Of a stretch of 64,000 bases of DNA, positions 8,916 through 19,063 are shown in pieces. Below the pieces are notes generated by a model, which saw nothing but the letters and a program-made list of their open reading frames with translations, made no database searches and had not been told where the DNA came from. Position numbers and translations under genes: made by a program. The stretch's first letter is position 1, and each line of letters starts with the position of its first letter. The DNA is from Candidatus Poribacteria bacterium (GTDB lineage Bacteria; Poribacteria; WGA-4E; WGA-3G): assembly GCA_958295945.1 (NCBI GenBank), contig OY282386.1:1429371-1493370 (forward strand), read 5' to 3'.

Positions 8916-10052
8916 ATGAAAAATAGATTGTTTCCAATATTGGCGACATTGTTGATAGCATTCCCAATTATGTCCTGTAGTCTCCAACAAGGTTCATTGG
9001 AGGGTCCGATATATGAACCACAGCAAAAGCGTCCACACCAAGGTGTGAATGTTTCTCTGAGAAAAGTAGGGATCATTTCGGATGTACAGTTTTCACCCGA
9101 TGGCACACTGCTCGCGATTGCGACGGACATTGGGATTTTGCTTTACAGGACGAAGACTTATGACAATCCTGAAATACTAAAAGGGCACACTGGTAGGATA
9201 TGGAGCATAGCGTTTCGTCCGGATGGAAAGGTGCTCGCAAGTGCTGGTGAGGATAGGACTGTCCGTTTGTGGGACGTTAACAGTAAACAGCAAATCAGAA
9301 CCTTTGGAATAAACCTGTACCCTTTAGCAAATATTGTGTTTAGTCCGGATGGAAAGATGCTCGCAAGTGGAGGTATGAATGATGATAGGGTTGATAACGC
9401 CTGTCTGTGGGATGCGGATACAGGTAAAAGTTTACGTACATTTTCTGGACATACGGTCTCTGGACATACGTTAGCAGTGAACGATGTGGCATTTAGTCCG
9501 GATGGAAAAGTGCTCGCAAGTGCATGTGACGACCAAACCGTCCATCTGTGGGATGTGAACACAGGACAACAAATCAGAACACTCACAGGACATGCTGAAG
9601 CGGTTTTGAGCATTGCGTTTAGTCCGGATGGAAATATGCTGGTGAGTGGAGGTGGGTATCATAATGCTGTCGGTCTGTGGGATCTGAACACAGGACAACA
9701 AATCAGAACACTCACTAATAATGCACACTTGGAGCAACAAATCAATGTGCACATGGAAAAAATCAAAAAACACATAGGTGAAAAAGGGTGGAGTAACATT
9801 AATGGTAAAGATGTAGTGTTCAGTCCCGATGGAAACACTATCGCAAGTATTGGATCTTCTTTCATCCATCTGTGGGATACGGACTCGGGACAATATCACA
9901 GAATTCACCACAACGGACAGTATCCCAATATAACAACAGATGTAGCGTTCAGTCCGGATGGAAAAACTATCGCATGTGTTGGTTTCCGTGAAGCACATGT
10001 ATGGGATATGGAAACGGAAACACTCATCCACTTACTGATAAATACACATTGA
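8916..10052 (+). CDS. Secreted WD40-repeat lipoprotein
   Basis: This 378-residue protein has a signal peptide ending in a lipobox, IMSC. About seven WD40 blades follow, each with FSPDGK.LAS and a closing LWD (for example VAFSPDGKVLASACDDQTVH), enough for one propeller. Such exported WD40 proteins are expected to be binding platforms rather than enzymes. AGGAG precedes the ATG. It is one of at least six secreted beta-propeller loci in the window. The nucleotide repeat is strong, so recombination with the other WD40 genes is possible. Confidence 0.85.
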   Translation: MKNRLFPILATLLIAFPIMSCSLQQGSLEGPIYEPQQKRPHQGVNVSLRKVGIISDVQFSPDGTLLAIATDIGILLYRTKTYDNPEILKGHTGRIWSIAFRPDGKVLASAGEDRTVRLWDVNSKQQIRTFGINLYPLANIVFSPDGKMLASGGMNDDRVDNACLWDADTGKSLRTFSGHTVSGHTLAVNDVAFSPDGKVLASACDDQTVHLWDVNTGQQIRTLTGHAEAVLSIAFSPDGNMLVSGGGYHNAVGLWDLNTGQQIRTLTNNAHLEQQINVHMEKIKKHIGEKGWSNINGKDVVFSPDGNTIASIGSSFIHLWDTDSGQYHRIHHNGQYPNITTDVAFSPDGKTIACVGFREAHVWDMETETLIHLLINTH

Positions 10053-10060
10053 TATTACTG

Positions 10061-12523
10061 CTAATGGTTATTGAAGCTACTGCTGGGTGAAACAGCATAC
10101 CGAAACCAACACCGCTTCCCATCAGTTTTGAGTATAATCGCTCCGAGTTCATCTGTTCTTAGTTGCACACAATTCCGCTCTTGATATCGTGTTACGACCT
10201 CTGCATGCGGTAATTGATAGCGGTTGTCTATACCAAGCGAGAAAATAGCATATCTCGGTTGCACCCTATCCAAAAATCGCGCACTGCTGGAGCTGCGGCT
10301 GCCATGATGCGGTACCTTCAGCACCTCTGACCGTAAATCTTGCTGAGACCTTATCAAGCGCGTTTCTGCATTTGTTTCAATATCACCAGTGAATAGGATA
10401 TCTACTTCACCGTAGCTAAGTTTCAGAACAAGTGAGTCATCGTTTTTGTTCTCGTCCAGCAGATTGGTGGACGTTTCATCTATTGGGTGTAGAAGATTTA
10501 ATTTCACGTCCGCAGTCAATTTAATTTCACTTTTATATCGAAAAGAATAAGGAATATCACGCACCTTTGCTATGGTGCGTAGTCGTTGATGCGTTTGCGA
10601 ATCAAGTGCCATGTCCGATATACCGAGAATATGTTTCACCTTATAGTTTTGTAAGATATGTCCAAGTCCACCGCCGTGGTCAAGGTCTGGATGTGTCAGC
10701 ACCACCAAATCAAGTTGCCGAATGCTGTTTGCATCAAGATAAGGTTCAATAATCCGTTCACCGACATCATAATCAACTTGTCTTTGTTTCTTTTCATCAA
10801 AATAGGCGTGTTGAATTCCTCCATCAATCAATATCGTTCGTCTGTCTGGTAGTCTGACGACAGCAGCGTCCCCTTGTCCGACATCAAGCGTAATTACTTC
10901 TAATAGGCGACCTTTTTCATGGAGTGCGCTGTCCCAAACCCAGCATGCAATGACTGCGAGTGCGATGAGACTTGCTATTCTCCAATGTTCATAAGCCTTT
11001 CGCCAATGTGTGACACCTAAAATTATGGCTATGTAGACAATGATAACACCTACTGTCGGTACTAACTTCATGATGCCCCATTTTTGTCCAAAAATGCCGA
11101 TGAGATTTAAAAAGATGAAGATGATTGCGTGGTTGACCATTGCCAAAAGTTTAGCAAATGGCAGCCAGATAAATCCCACACAAACCGATACCATGCCAAC
11201 ACAAACGATTAACGAAACAAGACCAACAGCGAACGGTCCGACGATTAGACCGAGTGGATATGCTCTGTAAAAATGATATGCGATGAGTGGTCCGGTTCCG
11301 AGTTGTGCAGCGAATGTCACAAGATAGGACAGTATCAACCATTTCACCGCTATGTTTTTATATCTCACGAAAGCGGGAATATCAACAGATTCAGTTTGTT
11401 CCCACAACCTCCGTAAAGGTTGTTCCATTTTCGGCACAAAATAGACTATAGAAGCCACTGCAACAAATGAAAGTTGAAAACCAACATCCCACACTTGTGT
11501 CGGGTTTATCAGTAGCAAAACTGACGCTGCAACTGCGAGAAGATTGTAAATATCTGCATCACGATCAATGATAGATGCAAATAGGAATAGGATAGCCATG
11601 AGCGAGGCACGGAAAACAGATGGACGAAAACCGACCAAACACGCATAAATGACAACTGCCAAAATCGTCAGTAAGGATAGCACTTTCTTTGGTATACGAA
11701 ATATTGATAGACCGAAATAGCAAAAGAACGCCACGAGTCCGACATGCAAACCTGACACTGCTAACACGTGAAATGTGCCACTGTTTCGGAAGATGTTCAG
11801 AGTCTCTGTTGGCACATCTCCCCGTTTTCCAAGTAGAACCCCTTTCAACAATTCTGCATGTAATGCGTTAGAGGAAAAGGATTCTAACCCCGAATAAACA
11901 CGATCAATCACCCGTTCAGTTTTAAACCGTAATGCTTCAATCCAACGTAGTGGTAGAAATCCTGATTGTTCACCTATCCGTAGCAGTCCTTGATGGTATA
12001 TGATACCAGATACCTTTTGCCGATTAAGATATGCACGATAGTCGAACCCGCCTGGATTTCTCTGTGACTTCGGTTGACGTAACATACCTGTTAGTGTTAG
12101 GTGCTTTCCGTATCGTAGTGACTGCAAATCTTGAAATCGTATCAACAACTTTGCCGACACATTCTGTGATGGATCGGATAGGAGTTGGACTTGTCCTACG
12201 GCATAACCTGCGTCCCACGCCTCACCGCGTTCTGGTTGGTATACTGTCTTGCCTGTGAAGCTAACGGGTTGGTCATAAAAATGTTGAGATATTGTTGGGA
12301 CGGTTGCGATTTCTAATCGCAGCATCCCGCCTGCAAAGACTGCAACGTGAAGCAACACATAACATAGGTGTTTTGAACGAGGTCTCATCAGGATGCTTCC
12401 GATAAATGATAGTAACACGAATACCCATATCCACAGGATTGGGATTGATATGTATTCACCTGCTATGATGCCAAAAAGGAACGGTATAAGAAAGAATAGA
12501 GCAGGACGTGGTTTGAGTTTCAT
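10061..12523 (-). CDS. comEC: ComEC/Rec2-family competence and DNA-uptake channel
   Basis: This 820-residue protein has the full ComEC order. An N-terminal membrane pair and OB-like DUF4131 region come first. The competence domain follows with about ten membrane helices, including FHVLAVSGLHVGLVAFF near residue 250. The last 260 residues are a metallo-beta-lactamase-like domain with ITLDVGQGDAAVV, LTHPDLDHGGG and VPHHGSRSSSS. ComEC forms the inner-membrane channel for single-stranded DNA in natural transformation. No other competence genes are nearby. It ends 8 bases from the convergent WD40 gene. No clear ribosome site is seen before the ATG. Confidence 0.92.
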   Translation of the reverse strand: MKLKPRPALFFLIPFLFGIIAGEYISIPILWIWVFVLLSFIGSILMRPRSKHLCYVLLHVAVFAGGMLRLEIATVPTISQHFYDQPVSFTGKTVYQPERGEAWDAGYAVGQVQLLSDPSQNVSAKLLIRFQDLQSLRYGKHLTLTGMLRQPKSQRNPGGFDYRAYLNRQKVSGIIYHQGLLRIGEQSGFLPLRWIEALRFKTERVIDRVYSGLESFSSNALHAELLKGVLLGKRGDVPTETLNIFRNSGTFHVLAVSGLHVGLVAFFCYFGLSIFRIPKKVLSLLTILAVVIYACLVGFRPSVFRASLMAILFLFASIIDRDADIYNLLAVAASVLLLINPTQVWDVGFQLSFVAVASIVYFVPKMEQPLRRLWEQTESVDIPAFVRYKNIAVKWLILSYLVTFAAQLGTGPLIAYHFYRAYPLGLIVGPFAVGLVSLIVCVGMVSVCVGFIWLPFAKLLAMVNHAIIFIFLNLIGIFGQKWGIMKLVPTVGVIIVYIAIILGVTHWRKAYEHWRIASLIALAVIACWVWDSALHEKGRLLEVITLDVGQGDAAVVRLPDRRTILIDGGIQHAYFDEKKQRQVDYDVGERIIEPYLDANSIRQLDLVVLTHPDLDHGGGLGHILQNYKVKHILGISDMALDSQTHQRLRTIAKVRDIPYSFRYKSEIKLTADVKLNLLHPIDETSTNLLDENKNDDSLVLKLSYGEVDILFTGDIETNAETRLIRSQQDLRSEVLKVPHHGSRSSSSARFLDRVQPRYAIFSLGIDNRYQLPHAEVVTRYQERNCVQLRTDELGAIILKTDGKRCWFRYAVSPSSSFNNH

Positions 12524-12679
12524 TTTTTGTTGTAATGTGTTTGGTAGGGTATGCTATTCATTATATTGTCTGCGATGAAAAAATACAACGTTTATGTCTG
12601 TGCAAACATCTTGAATATTATTGTTATGCGTGGTATATTGTAGATATACACATATAAAAACAAATTCAGATAACAACAA

Positions 12680-14130
12680 TACCTTCGCCAATTATCCTGG
12701 GCTTAGATCGGTTTGCGTCCAATGAATAGCACCGATTGAACCCAGATGTTCAGTGATTTTCTCAATAACAATTGGTTCAGGTTTTTGCGGAAGCATTTTT
12801 AATATTTCGTCTTTATATTTCAACCCCCTATAGTGTGATTTCAGATCTATAACACTATAGAGTGTCCTCTCACCACGGAATGTTTTGATGAGTTTTGCAC
12901 TGACATTTACCATAAACATTGATAGATTTGCTGCAGTGTTCACGGGTATTTCGTTGACATTCATAGCATCTTGCAATCCCCAATATTGTTTCGCATCACG
13001 AAAGTTGAACTCGATTTGGAAACGAAGGGAATAATAGTCAATCATCTTTTCTGCGTCTAATGCTAAATCAGAGCTAAACAATAGGATGTGTGATTGCCGT
13101 TTTGTTTTCAAGTTTGTCTTGAGAAGGCAAACGATGTTTAGAAGTTCTGGGAACTTTCGGTTTCGCATGTGTCCTTGATAGATGTCGGTTCTGATATTTC
13201 CATCGGTTTGGATAGAGATGCGGTCCTTCGGATCAATCTGTTGTGGGTTGAACCTTTCCCCGTAGAGCTGTGGGCGTCCGGGGCCTTCTTTTTCGTCTGT
13301 CGGTTGCCAAAAAAGTGCGGCATCCGAGCGAAGTTTTGAGATGAGATGGAGATCACATTGTCTTGTCATTTGTAGTGCGTTATTATGTCCAAAATATCCA
13401 TCAAGCACTAAATACCGGAGTTGGATCGACCCTCGGGCTTTTGACAGTAGCGTTTTGATCATCATTTGAAGTTGTTTCAAAACACCGATAATCACGACAT
13501 CGGTTTTATCTCGGTTTTTGCTCCCTTTTGGGCGTCCGCGCGGGCGTTTCAAGGTTTCTTTTGGGGTAGCATCTTGTTTGGAAGCTGAAGCCGATGATGT
13601 GTCATCTCGGACGATTTGTTCTATAGCCATTGGATAAGAACGCCGTTCATTGACACTCACTAAGGACAAGGCTAAGAATGACAAACTTGGGATCGCTTTG
13701 CCGTGTATTGAAGAAAAGAAACGGTCTAAACCAAAAGTCTTTGAACCCGTTTTTGGCTTGATTGTTTCGTCTCCTGCGATGATAAACTCGCTTTCACGAT
13801 CAAGCAGGTGTGTGCGAAAAAACACCCAGAAGAGGGTCGGCCAAGGCAGCACCGTGTTGAAAAAGCGTTGAAGTGTGCGGTAGCTACCGCCTTTTGATGT
13901 CCAACGAGAGATATTTAACATGGTGACCCGTCCTGTCATCGCAAGCACTGCGAGGACAATACGCGATAATTGGCGTCCTGTCGTTGTAGATAAATGTGGT
14001 ATAAAAACTGCAAAAAGTGCTATAATTTCTTGCATGGGCGATTGTCCTTTCAAAGTTATTTCTTAATATAATATTTGTATAACTTTAGGACATTTGCCCA
14101 ATTTATTCAACTATTTTTTGGCGAAGGTAT
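12680..14130 (-). mobile_element. IS4-like insertion sequence, complete
   Basis: The element is bounded by 13-bp perfect inverted repeats, ATACCTTCGCCAA at 12680-12692 and its complement at 14118-14130. It carries one transposase gene that fills almost all of its 1451 bases. The transposase stop codon lies at the inner edge of the left repeat. I could not find a convincing target duplication. It lies between comEC and the LamG gene and breaks no recognisable gene. Confidence 0.8.
12692..14053 (-). CDS. IS4-family DDE transposase
   Basis: This 453-residue protein has the expected transposase signatures. IIAGDETIKPKTG near residue 92 gives the first Asp, LVLDGYFGHN near 219 gives the second, and YYSLRFQIEFNFRDAKQ near 365 matches the Y-R-E-K catalytic pattern with the Glu. 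A KRPRGRPKGSKN basic motif lies between the first two acids. It cuts and pastes the surrounding 1.45-kb element. The reading frame is intact, so the element could be active. Confidence 0.88.
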   Translation of the reverse strand: MKGQSPMQEIIALFAVFIPHLSTTTGRQLSRIVLAVLAMTGRVTMLNISRWTSKGGSYRTLQRFFNTVLPWPTLFWVFFRTHLLDRESEFIIAGDETIKPKTGSKTFGLDRFFSSIHGKAIPSLSFLALSLVSVNERRSYPMAIEQIVRDDTSSASASKQDATPKETLKRPRGRPKGSKNRDKTDVVIIGVLKQLQMMIKTLLSKARGSIQLRYLVLDGYFGHNNALQMTRQCDLHLISKLRSDAALFWQPTDEKEGPGRPQLYGERFNPQQIDPKDRISIQTDGNIRTDIYQGHMRNRKFPELLNIVCLLKTNLKTKRQSHILLFSSDLALDAEKMIDYYSLRFQIEFNFRDAKQYWGLQDAMNVNEIPVNTAANLSMFMVNVSAKLIKTFRGERTLYSVIDLKSHYRGLKYKDEILKMLPQKPEPIVIEKITEHLGSIGAIHWTQTDLSPG

Positions 14131-14264
14131 TCATATATGGTGAAGTATAAAAATATATCTACGGTAGGCAAGGTTTCCTAACCTCGCCTAAGGAATGTGT
14201 AGAATTACTTCAATAATTTACCATATAATTACTCTTATATATTCTATATAAGGAGATTCACATT

Positions 14265-15236
14265 ATGAAAAAGATTGTTTTAACTTTATTAATACTCACT
14301 GCATGTTTGACATTGCAATTAGATGCAAGGGTTGTGTTTGATAATAACTATATCCCGAATCAGATTGCCATCTATAATTTCAATTCAGAAGATTATGGAC
14401 ATGTTGTAGATCAAAGTCTAAATGGAATAGACGGAATTCTTCAAGGCAATGCAAAACTTGTCAAAGGCAAATACAACAATAGTCTTTTATTAGAAGATGT
14501 AGATAGTAGTTTTATTGCACTTAGAACGGGGACAGGATTATACTATGATCTTTATACATCACATTCTATTTGTGCTTGGGTCAAAGTGGCAAAACAGGAT
14601 ACAGATTTTACAATCAGTTTACAATTTATCGATCCAAAAAACTATCCAGATGTACATATGTCTGAATTAGAAACTGTCACAGGAACACAGCTTGCCATAA
14701 AACCAGATGGAAATTTAGGTGCTGTTTCTCACAGTATTTTCTTTGAAGAGCCATATATTGACGATCCATATTATGATGATATGCCAAAACCATCTGTTAC
14801 AGATATAGAGTCGGATGTAGAGACTGATGCAAAATCTGATAAATCGATGGATGTAGAAGCAGATGATTCGTTTTTCTCTAATGGAAATTATGTACAGACA
14901 AAAGACCAGTCTGTAAACGATGATAGCTGGCATCATATATCACTTGTCTATATGGACGGATTACTAAAGTTGTATGTAGATGGTAAACCTGTTTGTGAGA
15001 ACGACTACTATCCAGGACACTTATGGAATCCATCGTCCTATATAGCACTCATTTCAGTGGGAGGAAGTGCGACAGGATATGTTGATGACCTATGCCTATT
15101 TCATCAAGGTTTAGATGAGTCATATATTCAATTGCTGTATGAACTTGGAATTGACAAGATTATGACAGTTGCTAATGTAGCACCTCAGGATAAGATCGCA
15201 ACAACTTGGGGCGATATTAAATCGATGCATAGGTAG
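14265..15236 (+). CDS. Secreted LamG/concanavalin-like domain protein
   Basis: This 323-residue protein has a typical signal peptide (MKKIVLTLLILTACLTLQL). A LamG jelly-roll follows: IAIYNFNSEDYGHVVDQSLN at the front, HSICAWVKV in the middle, and DDSWHHISLVYMDGLLKLYV then VDDLCLFH near the end. An acidic insertion of about 50 residues (175-225, rich in Asp, Glu and Ser) splits the domain. LamG domains bind glycans or proteins outside the cell. AAGGAG precedes the ATG. It stands alone after the IS4-like element, and the Ig-like lipoprotein follows on the same strand. Confidence 0.72.
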   Translation: MKKIVLTLLILTACLTLQLDARVVFDNNYIPNQIAIYNFNSEDYGHVVDQSLNGIDGILQGNAKLVKGKYNNSLLLEDVDSSFIALRTGTGLYYDLYTSHSICAWVKVAKQDTDFTISLQFIDPKNYPDVHMSELETVTGTQLAIKPDGNLGAVSHSIFFEEPYIDDPYYDDMPKPSVTDIESDVETDAKSDKSMDVEADDSFFSNGNYVQTKDQSVNDDSWHHISLVYMDGLLKLYVDGKPVCENDYYPGHLWNPSSYIALISVGGSATGYVDDLCLFHQGLDESYIQLLYELGIDKIMTVANVAPQDKIATTWGDIKSMHR

Positions 15237-15314
15237 GATTGCAAGTATGCGATCTGGAATATGATACTCTATGGTGCTTGAATTTACTAAACGTGTAACA
15301 AACATGTAATATGT

Positions 15315-15347
15315 AGTGAGTCGGATAATTTTCAAATCCAACTCACT
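15315..15347 (+). terminator. Hairpin after the LamG gene, possible weak terminator
   Basis: AGTGAGTCGGAT pairs with ATCCAACTCACT across a 9-base loop with one mismatch. No T-run follows on either strand, so termination is uncertain; it may act as a processing or stability hairpin between the two genes. Confidence 0.35.
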
Positions 15348-15368
15348 ATTAATAAAAGGAGAATCATA

Positions 15369-16508
15369 ATGATTTTTAGATGTTTTTCAACATTGATGAT
15401 AGCTCTAATAACTGTGCTGTCTATTGTCGGGTGTGATGATGTTAGTCAAGATATGCTTTCACTATCAAATTACAACATAAGTCTTGTAGACGATGATGAG
15501 GCTAAGGCTGGAGGATACACTAAAGTCTATGTAAGTCTCAAAGACCCTACTTTCAATGTAGAGATATTTAGAAATGCCAGAGCTGCAATCGATTCAAAAG
15601 ATTGGACAACGCTATGGATTAATACTGCCATTGCTGGCAAAAAACCTATCCCACAGGTTATCGGATTTGATAATCAATTAGAGCGAGACAAGTTTATTAA
15701 TGAAATGAATATTCGTTCTGATGAAGGTATACAATGGGACTTTGAATATCACGAATATGAATCTGAATATCTATCTGAAAATTTTGATATTGACATAGTA
15801 TATTCGATAGAATTTAGGCCTGTGTTGCCAGATTATGATAACCTTACACCCACTCAAATAAAATTGATGGATATATATCCGCCTTTTATAGCAAGTAGCT
15901 ATCCAGCAGAGTTCGGATCATATGATTTAGAATTACTATTGGATGATGGAATTGAAGTTACATTTAATGAAAATGTAACTGGCGATCTTAGTCTGATTGA
16001 ATTAGACACTAATTCATTTGGCGAGATTGTCGAGACAGATATGGGGTGGATATCCAATACTCAAGGCAAAACTATAACACTTACTAAGGGCGATAATGTT
16101 AAATCATTCAGAAACGGATATGCATATCATGTTGTCGGATCTGTTGAGGATATTGCTGGCAATACCACTAATGTATATTACTATTTCAGAGTATATGTTT
16201 CAGAGTCATATATAGTTTCAAGTAGTCCTGAAGATGGAAGCCATTCTGTTGATCCAGATCAGTTATCCAAAAACGGCATCACTGTTGAGTTTAATAGGCC
16301 AATGACTGGTAAATTAACTCTTAGATATGGAGATTATAGTGATATGGGATGGACATCCACCATTGAGGGAAATACTATAAAGCTTACTCGTGGCGAGGGA
16401 AAACATCTTATGCATGAGGCTGAATATATAATTGATGGTATAGTTGAAGATGAGTTCGGAAGTTCTGTTTTTGTATATATAAGTTTTGTAACTGAGGTAT
16501 TAGAGTAA
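15369..16508 (+). CDS. Lipoprotein with two SbsA-type bacterial Ig-like domains
   Basis: This 379-residue protein has a signal peptide with lipobox SIVGC (Cys22). The first part (25-165) is not recognised. Two Big_5/SbsA-like Ig domains follow at roughly 170-275 and 277-378. Each starts with a PPFIASSYPAEF or YIVSSSPEDGSHS type segment, then has IEVTFNENVTG or ITVEFNRPMTG, and ends with a strand around EDIAGN or EDEFGS. This is an extracellular spacer or binding protein. AAAGGAG precedes the ATG. The second DDE element lies 28 bases downstream. Confidence 0.7.
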   Translation: MIFRCFSTLMIALITVLSIVGCDDVSQDMLSLSNYNISLVDDDEAKAGGYTKVYVSLKDPTFNVEIFRNARAAIDSKDWTTLWINTAIAGKKPIPQVIGFDNQLERDKFINEMNIRSDEGIQWDFEYHEYESEYLSENFDIDIVYSIEFRPVLPDYDNLTPTQIKLMDIYPPFIASSYPAEFGSYDLELLLDDGIEVTFNENVTGDLSLIELDTNSFGEIVETDMGWISNTQGKTITLTKGDNVKSFRNGYAYHVVGSVEDIAGNTTNVYYYFRVYVSESYIVSSSPEDGSHSVDPDQLSKNGITVEFNRPMTGKLTLRYGDYSDMGWTSTIEGNTIKLTRGEGKHLMHEAEYIIDGIVEDEFGSSVFVYISFVTEVLE

Positions 16509-16536
16509 TTAAACTGTGTTTACATGTTATATTAAC

Positions 16537-17927
16537 TATAGTTTGGACAGTTTCAGGTTGGATGTTCACCTATTTCCCGATTATTCTTGAAGTTTTGATT
16601 TCTTTTGAAACTCGCAGAAAAGGACTTTTGTTGTGATCTGTGGCGAAAATAAGCGGTCATCAATCCGCGTGTTATATATTTTGCTTTATACCAATGCATA
16701 TTTAGTGTCTGCAGCACATTTTCTAAATCAATAGGCATGTCGTTTACAGGTGTATCTTGTTCAGCCTGTGTTGTTGTCTCAGTAAAAGCAAGTTGTGTGA
16801 GGCAGGTTGCGACAAAACTGAGTTGTGCGAAACGATTCAACCCTTTACGGCTTCGGAGTTGATATGTCCCAAAACCGAAGTTCTGTTTTGCGTCCCGAAA
16901 TGCGGTTTCAATCTGCCACCGATTTCTATAGTGTCGGATCAACTCGTCTACGGGACAATCTAAATCAGAAGTCCATAAACAAAAATAGTGGTATTTTTTA
17001 GATTTTTTCTTTCGTGTGCGCTTGACAACAAGTCTCACGTCCACCGGACACATCTTCGTTCGGACGATTTTATCTGCGACTGAAAGTGTTTCACTATCAA
17101 CAACCATATCTTTATATGTCCGATATGGAATATGCACACGGTTCCCATAACGACGGGGTCTACCCCGTTTCTGTTTCTTCGGTTGTTTCGGTATATAAAA
17201 GAACACGGCATTTGACCTTGTGCGGCAGAGAATGTGGTGCTTTTGCGAAAGGAGTTCTGTGAATACCGCACGCCTATTAAAGCCTCTGTCAAAGACGATA
17301 AGACCACGTGGCATCGTAACACACAAGCGTTTCAGCACCGCAAAACTGTTGTCTCGTTTCTTATTCGGACACATCACGCGGGCAGCCAATGGAAACAGAC
17401 GAACGCCTTGTGGTGTTGGACAGAGCCATCCGATAGCACCGAACTGGTGTCCGTGTTTGAACTTCGGTTGGTTCTTGTTCCGTGTGTTATACCGAGTATT
17501 TCTGTAAAAGTGGGTGCCACATTGTTTCTTGCCATGCGTGGGAGAATCAGTTTCATCATAGACATAAACACCCTCACTGAAAGTCCTTTGCACTTGGCGT
17601 GTCAAAAAAGACGTGAGTTTATCAATAGACCATTTGCTACGAGAGAGAAACTTCGGCAGCGACCAATAGGTCCCGGATTGTTCTGTTGATAAATGGACTT
17701 GTGTCATAGTTCCACGATGTGGTGTCCTTATCAAACCACGAATAAAAGTTTGAAAATGATTGAAATTGTTGGACTTGAAGAGACTTCTATAATTTGATAA
17801 CATGTGTTCAAAGCGGAGAAGAGGATTCATTAGAAACTTCCTTTCAAAATGCACTAAAAATATATCGAAAGGATACCCTCTTTTCTGCTTTTTGTCACTC
17901 AAAAAAATAAAACTGTCCAAACTATAG
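16537..17927 (-). mobile_element. DDE-transposase insertion sequence with 19-bp perfect terminal inverted repeats
   Basis: ACTATAGTTTGGACAGTTT at 16536-16554 is repeated exactly in inverted form at 17910-17928. A TAA triplet sits on both outer sides (16534-16536 and 17928-17930) if the element is taken as CTATAG to CTATAG, which would be a 3-bp target duplication. The 1.39-kb element holds one intact transposase. Its right end lies only 8 bases from the left end of the neighbouring IS630 element. Confidence 0.82.
16553..17830 (-). CDS. IS4-superfamily DDE transposase
   Basis: This 425-residue protein starts at ATG 17830, which has AGGAAG 6 bases upstream. The longer frame reaches back into the terminal repeat and is not needed. 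VYVYDETDSPTHGKKQCG gives the first catalytic Asp, GLIVFDRGFNRR the second, and HYRNRWQIETAFRDAKQNFG the Glu in the Y-R-E-K pattern. A KKQKRGRPRRYG basic motif lies between them. The stop codon overlaps the left terminal repeat. The frame is intact. Confidence 0.87.
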   Translation of the reverse strand: MNPLLRFEHMLSNYRSLFKSNNFNHFQTFIRGLIRTPHRGTMTQVHLSTEQSGTYWSLPKFLSRSKWSIDKLTSFLTRQVQRTFSEGVYVYDETDSPTHGKKQCGTHFYRNTRYNTRNKNQPKFKHGHQFGAIGWLCPTPQGVRLFPLAARVMCPNKKRDNSFAVLKRLCVTMPRGLIVFDRGFNRRAVFTELLSQKHHILCRTRSNAVFFYIPKQPKKQKRGRPRRYGNRVHIPYRTYKDMVVDSETLSVADKIVRTKMCPVDVRLVVKRTRKKKSKKYHYFCLWTSDLDCPVDELIRHYRNRWQIETAFRDAKQNFGFGTYQLRSRKGLNRFAQLSFVATCLTQLAFTETTTQAEQDTPVNDMPIDLENVLQTLNMHWYKAKYITRGLMTAYFRHRSQQKSFSASFKRNQNFKNNREIGEHPT

Positions 17928-18012
17928 TAATTGTAATACCATTTTTAATTGACAATACGTCATAAATAATTTACACTCTATTGTGAAACTTTTATCAGTC
18001 AGGAAGGACATA

Positions 18013-18468
18013 ATGAATAGAACAGTACCCAAGATTCATGAGAGTGTTGAAGAACTCAAATTGCTGCTGCGAAAAGTTACAGAGGCGCATGAAAAGCAAA
18101 GACTTTCCATGCTATATCTTGGACAAAGCGGACAAGCCAAAAACCGAAAACAAGTAGCCGAGTTGTTAGGTTTGCATCGCACGACTATAGGAAACTGGTT
18201 GTCGTGTTACGAAGCAGGTGGTCTTGAGAAACTCTTAGAGCGTCGGTATCCTCCGGGGTGTGTGCCAGCTCTCACTGAAGAACAACAAACAAGTCTTCGC
18301 ACTGAGTTGCAGAAACCTGAAGGCTTCAGAAGTTACAAAGAAATCCAGCAATATATTGCCGATACCTTTGGTGTCAACATGAAATATAGTGCTGTTTACG
18401 CGCTTGTTCATGGTAAATGGAAAGCGAAACTCAAAGTTCCACGCAAAAGTCATAAAAAAAAACGCTGA
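18013..18468 (+). CDS. IS630 transposase, N-terminal helix-turn-helix frame (copy 1)
   Basis: From ATG 18013 (AGGAAGG 5 bases before it) this frame encodes 151 residues. RKQVAELLGLHRTTIGNWLS and a later winged-helix part form the DNA-binding half. It ends right after a run of nine A (18454-18462). A minus-one shift on that run would join it to the overlapping downstream frame and give one full IS630 transposase, as is known for this family. Confidence 0.82.
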   Translation: MNRTVPKIHESVEELKLLLRKVTEAHEKQRLSMLYLGQSGQAKNRKQVAELLGLHRTTIGNWLSCYEAGGLEKLLERRYPPGCVPALTEEQQTSLRTELQKPEGFRSYKEIQQYIADTFGVNMKYSAVYALVHGKWKAKLKVPRKSHKKKR

Positions 18469-19063
18469 AGAGAGTAAAGCGTTTAGAGAAAACTTCCAAC
18501 AAGAAGTTGCTGATGCCATTGATGAGAAACAATCTGACTATTCAAACATCCGTCTTTTCAGTCAAGATGAGACGAGGTATGGTCTTTTGCCTGTTGCTAA
18601 TAGGCGTATTACCTTATCAGGCATCAAACCTGTTGCGGAAATAGAATATAGTTTTACCTCAATGTCCCTTTATGGTGCGGTAGACCCTCAAAATGGCGAT
18701 CATTTTTTTCTTGAGTTCCCGCATCTGAACGCCGATTGTTTTCAAATCTTCATAAATCAGTTTTCAACACAGTTTTCAGAAAGCCTAAATGTCATGGTGC
18801 TTGATAATGGTCGTTTTCATCAGGCAAAGAAATTAGAGATACCTGACAATGTCATCTTGTTATTTCTACCACCCTATAGTCCGGAGTTGAACCCGATTGA
18901 AAGGCTATGGCAAGATCTTAAGGCAAAGTTGTTTTGTCAAGCGGACGATACCATTGAAGCGATGCAGAAAAAGATTACGGAGATAATTCACGCTTATTCC
19001 ACAACAACGATAGCAAAAATAACAGGATTTTCATTTTTTGTAAAAACCGATAATGTCATATAA
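18389..19063 (+). CDS. IS630 transposase, C-terminal DDE frame (copy 1)
   Basis: This frame carries the catalytic half. LFSQDETRYG gives the first Asp, NVMVLDNGRFHQAKK the second, and LPPYSPELNPIERLW the Glu. The open frame begins inside the upstream gene and is probably made only as a frameshift fusion at the nine-A run, since no good ribosome site is seen at its own ATG. The product is identical to that of the inverted copy at 49568-50242. Confidence 0.85.
   Translation: MLFTRLFMVNGKRNSKFHAKVIKKNAEESKAFRENFQQEVADAIDEKQSDYSNIRLFSQDETRYGLLPVANRRITLSGIKPVAEIEYSFTSMSLYGAVDPQNGDHFFLEFPHLNADCFQIFINQFSTQFSESLNVMVLDNGRFHQAKKLEIPDNVILLFLPPYSPELNPIERLWQDLKAKLFCQADDTIEAMQKKITEIIHAYSTTTIAKITGFSFFVKTDNVI

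Noticed and set aside
9158..10031. Minus-strand frames across the WD40 lipoprotein gene
   Set aside because: They are antisense readings of the repeated WD40 DNA and mirror the repeat; similar frames occur opposite the other WD40 and YCF48 genes.
17830..17920. A longer N-terminus for the 16553 transposase
   Set aside because: The extra 30 codons extend into the terminal inverted repeat and the internal ATG at 17830 has the ribosome site.
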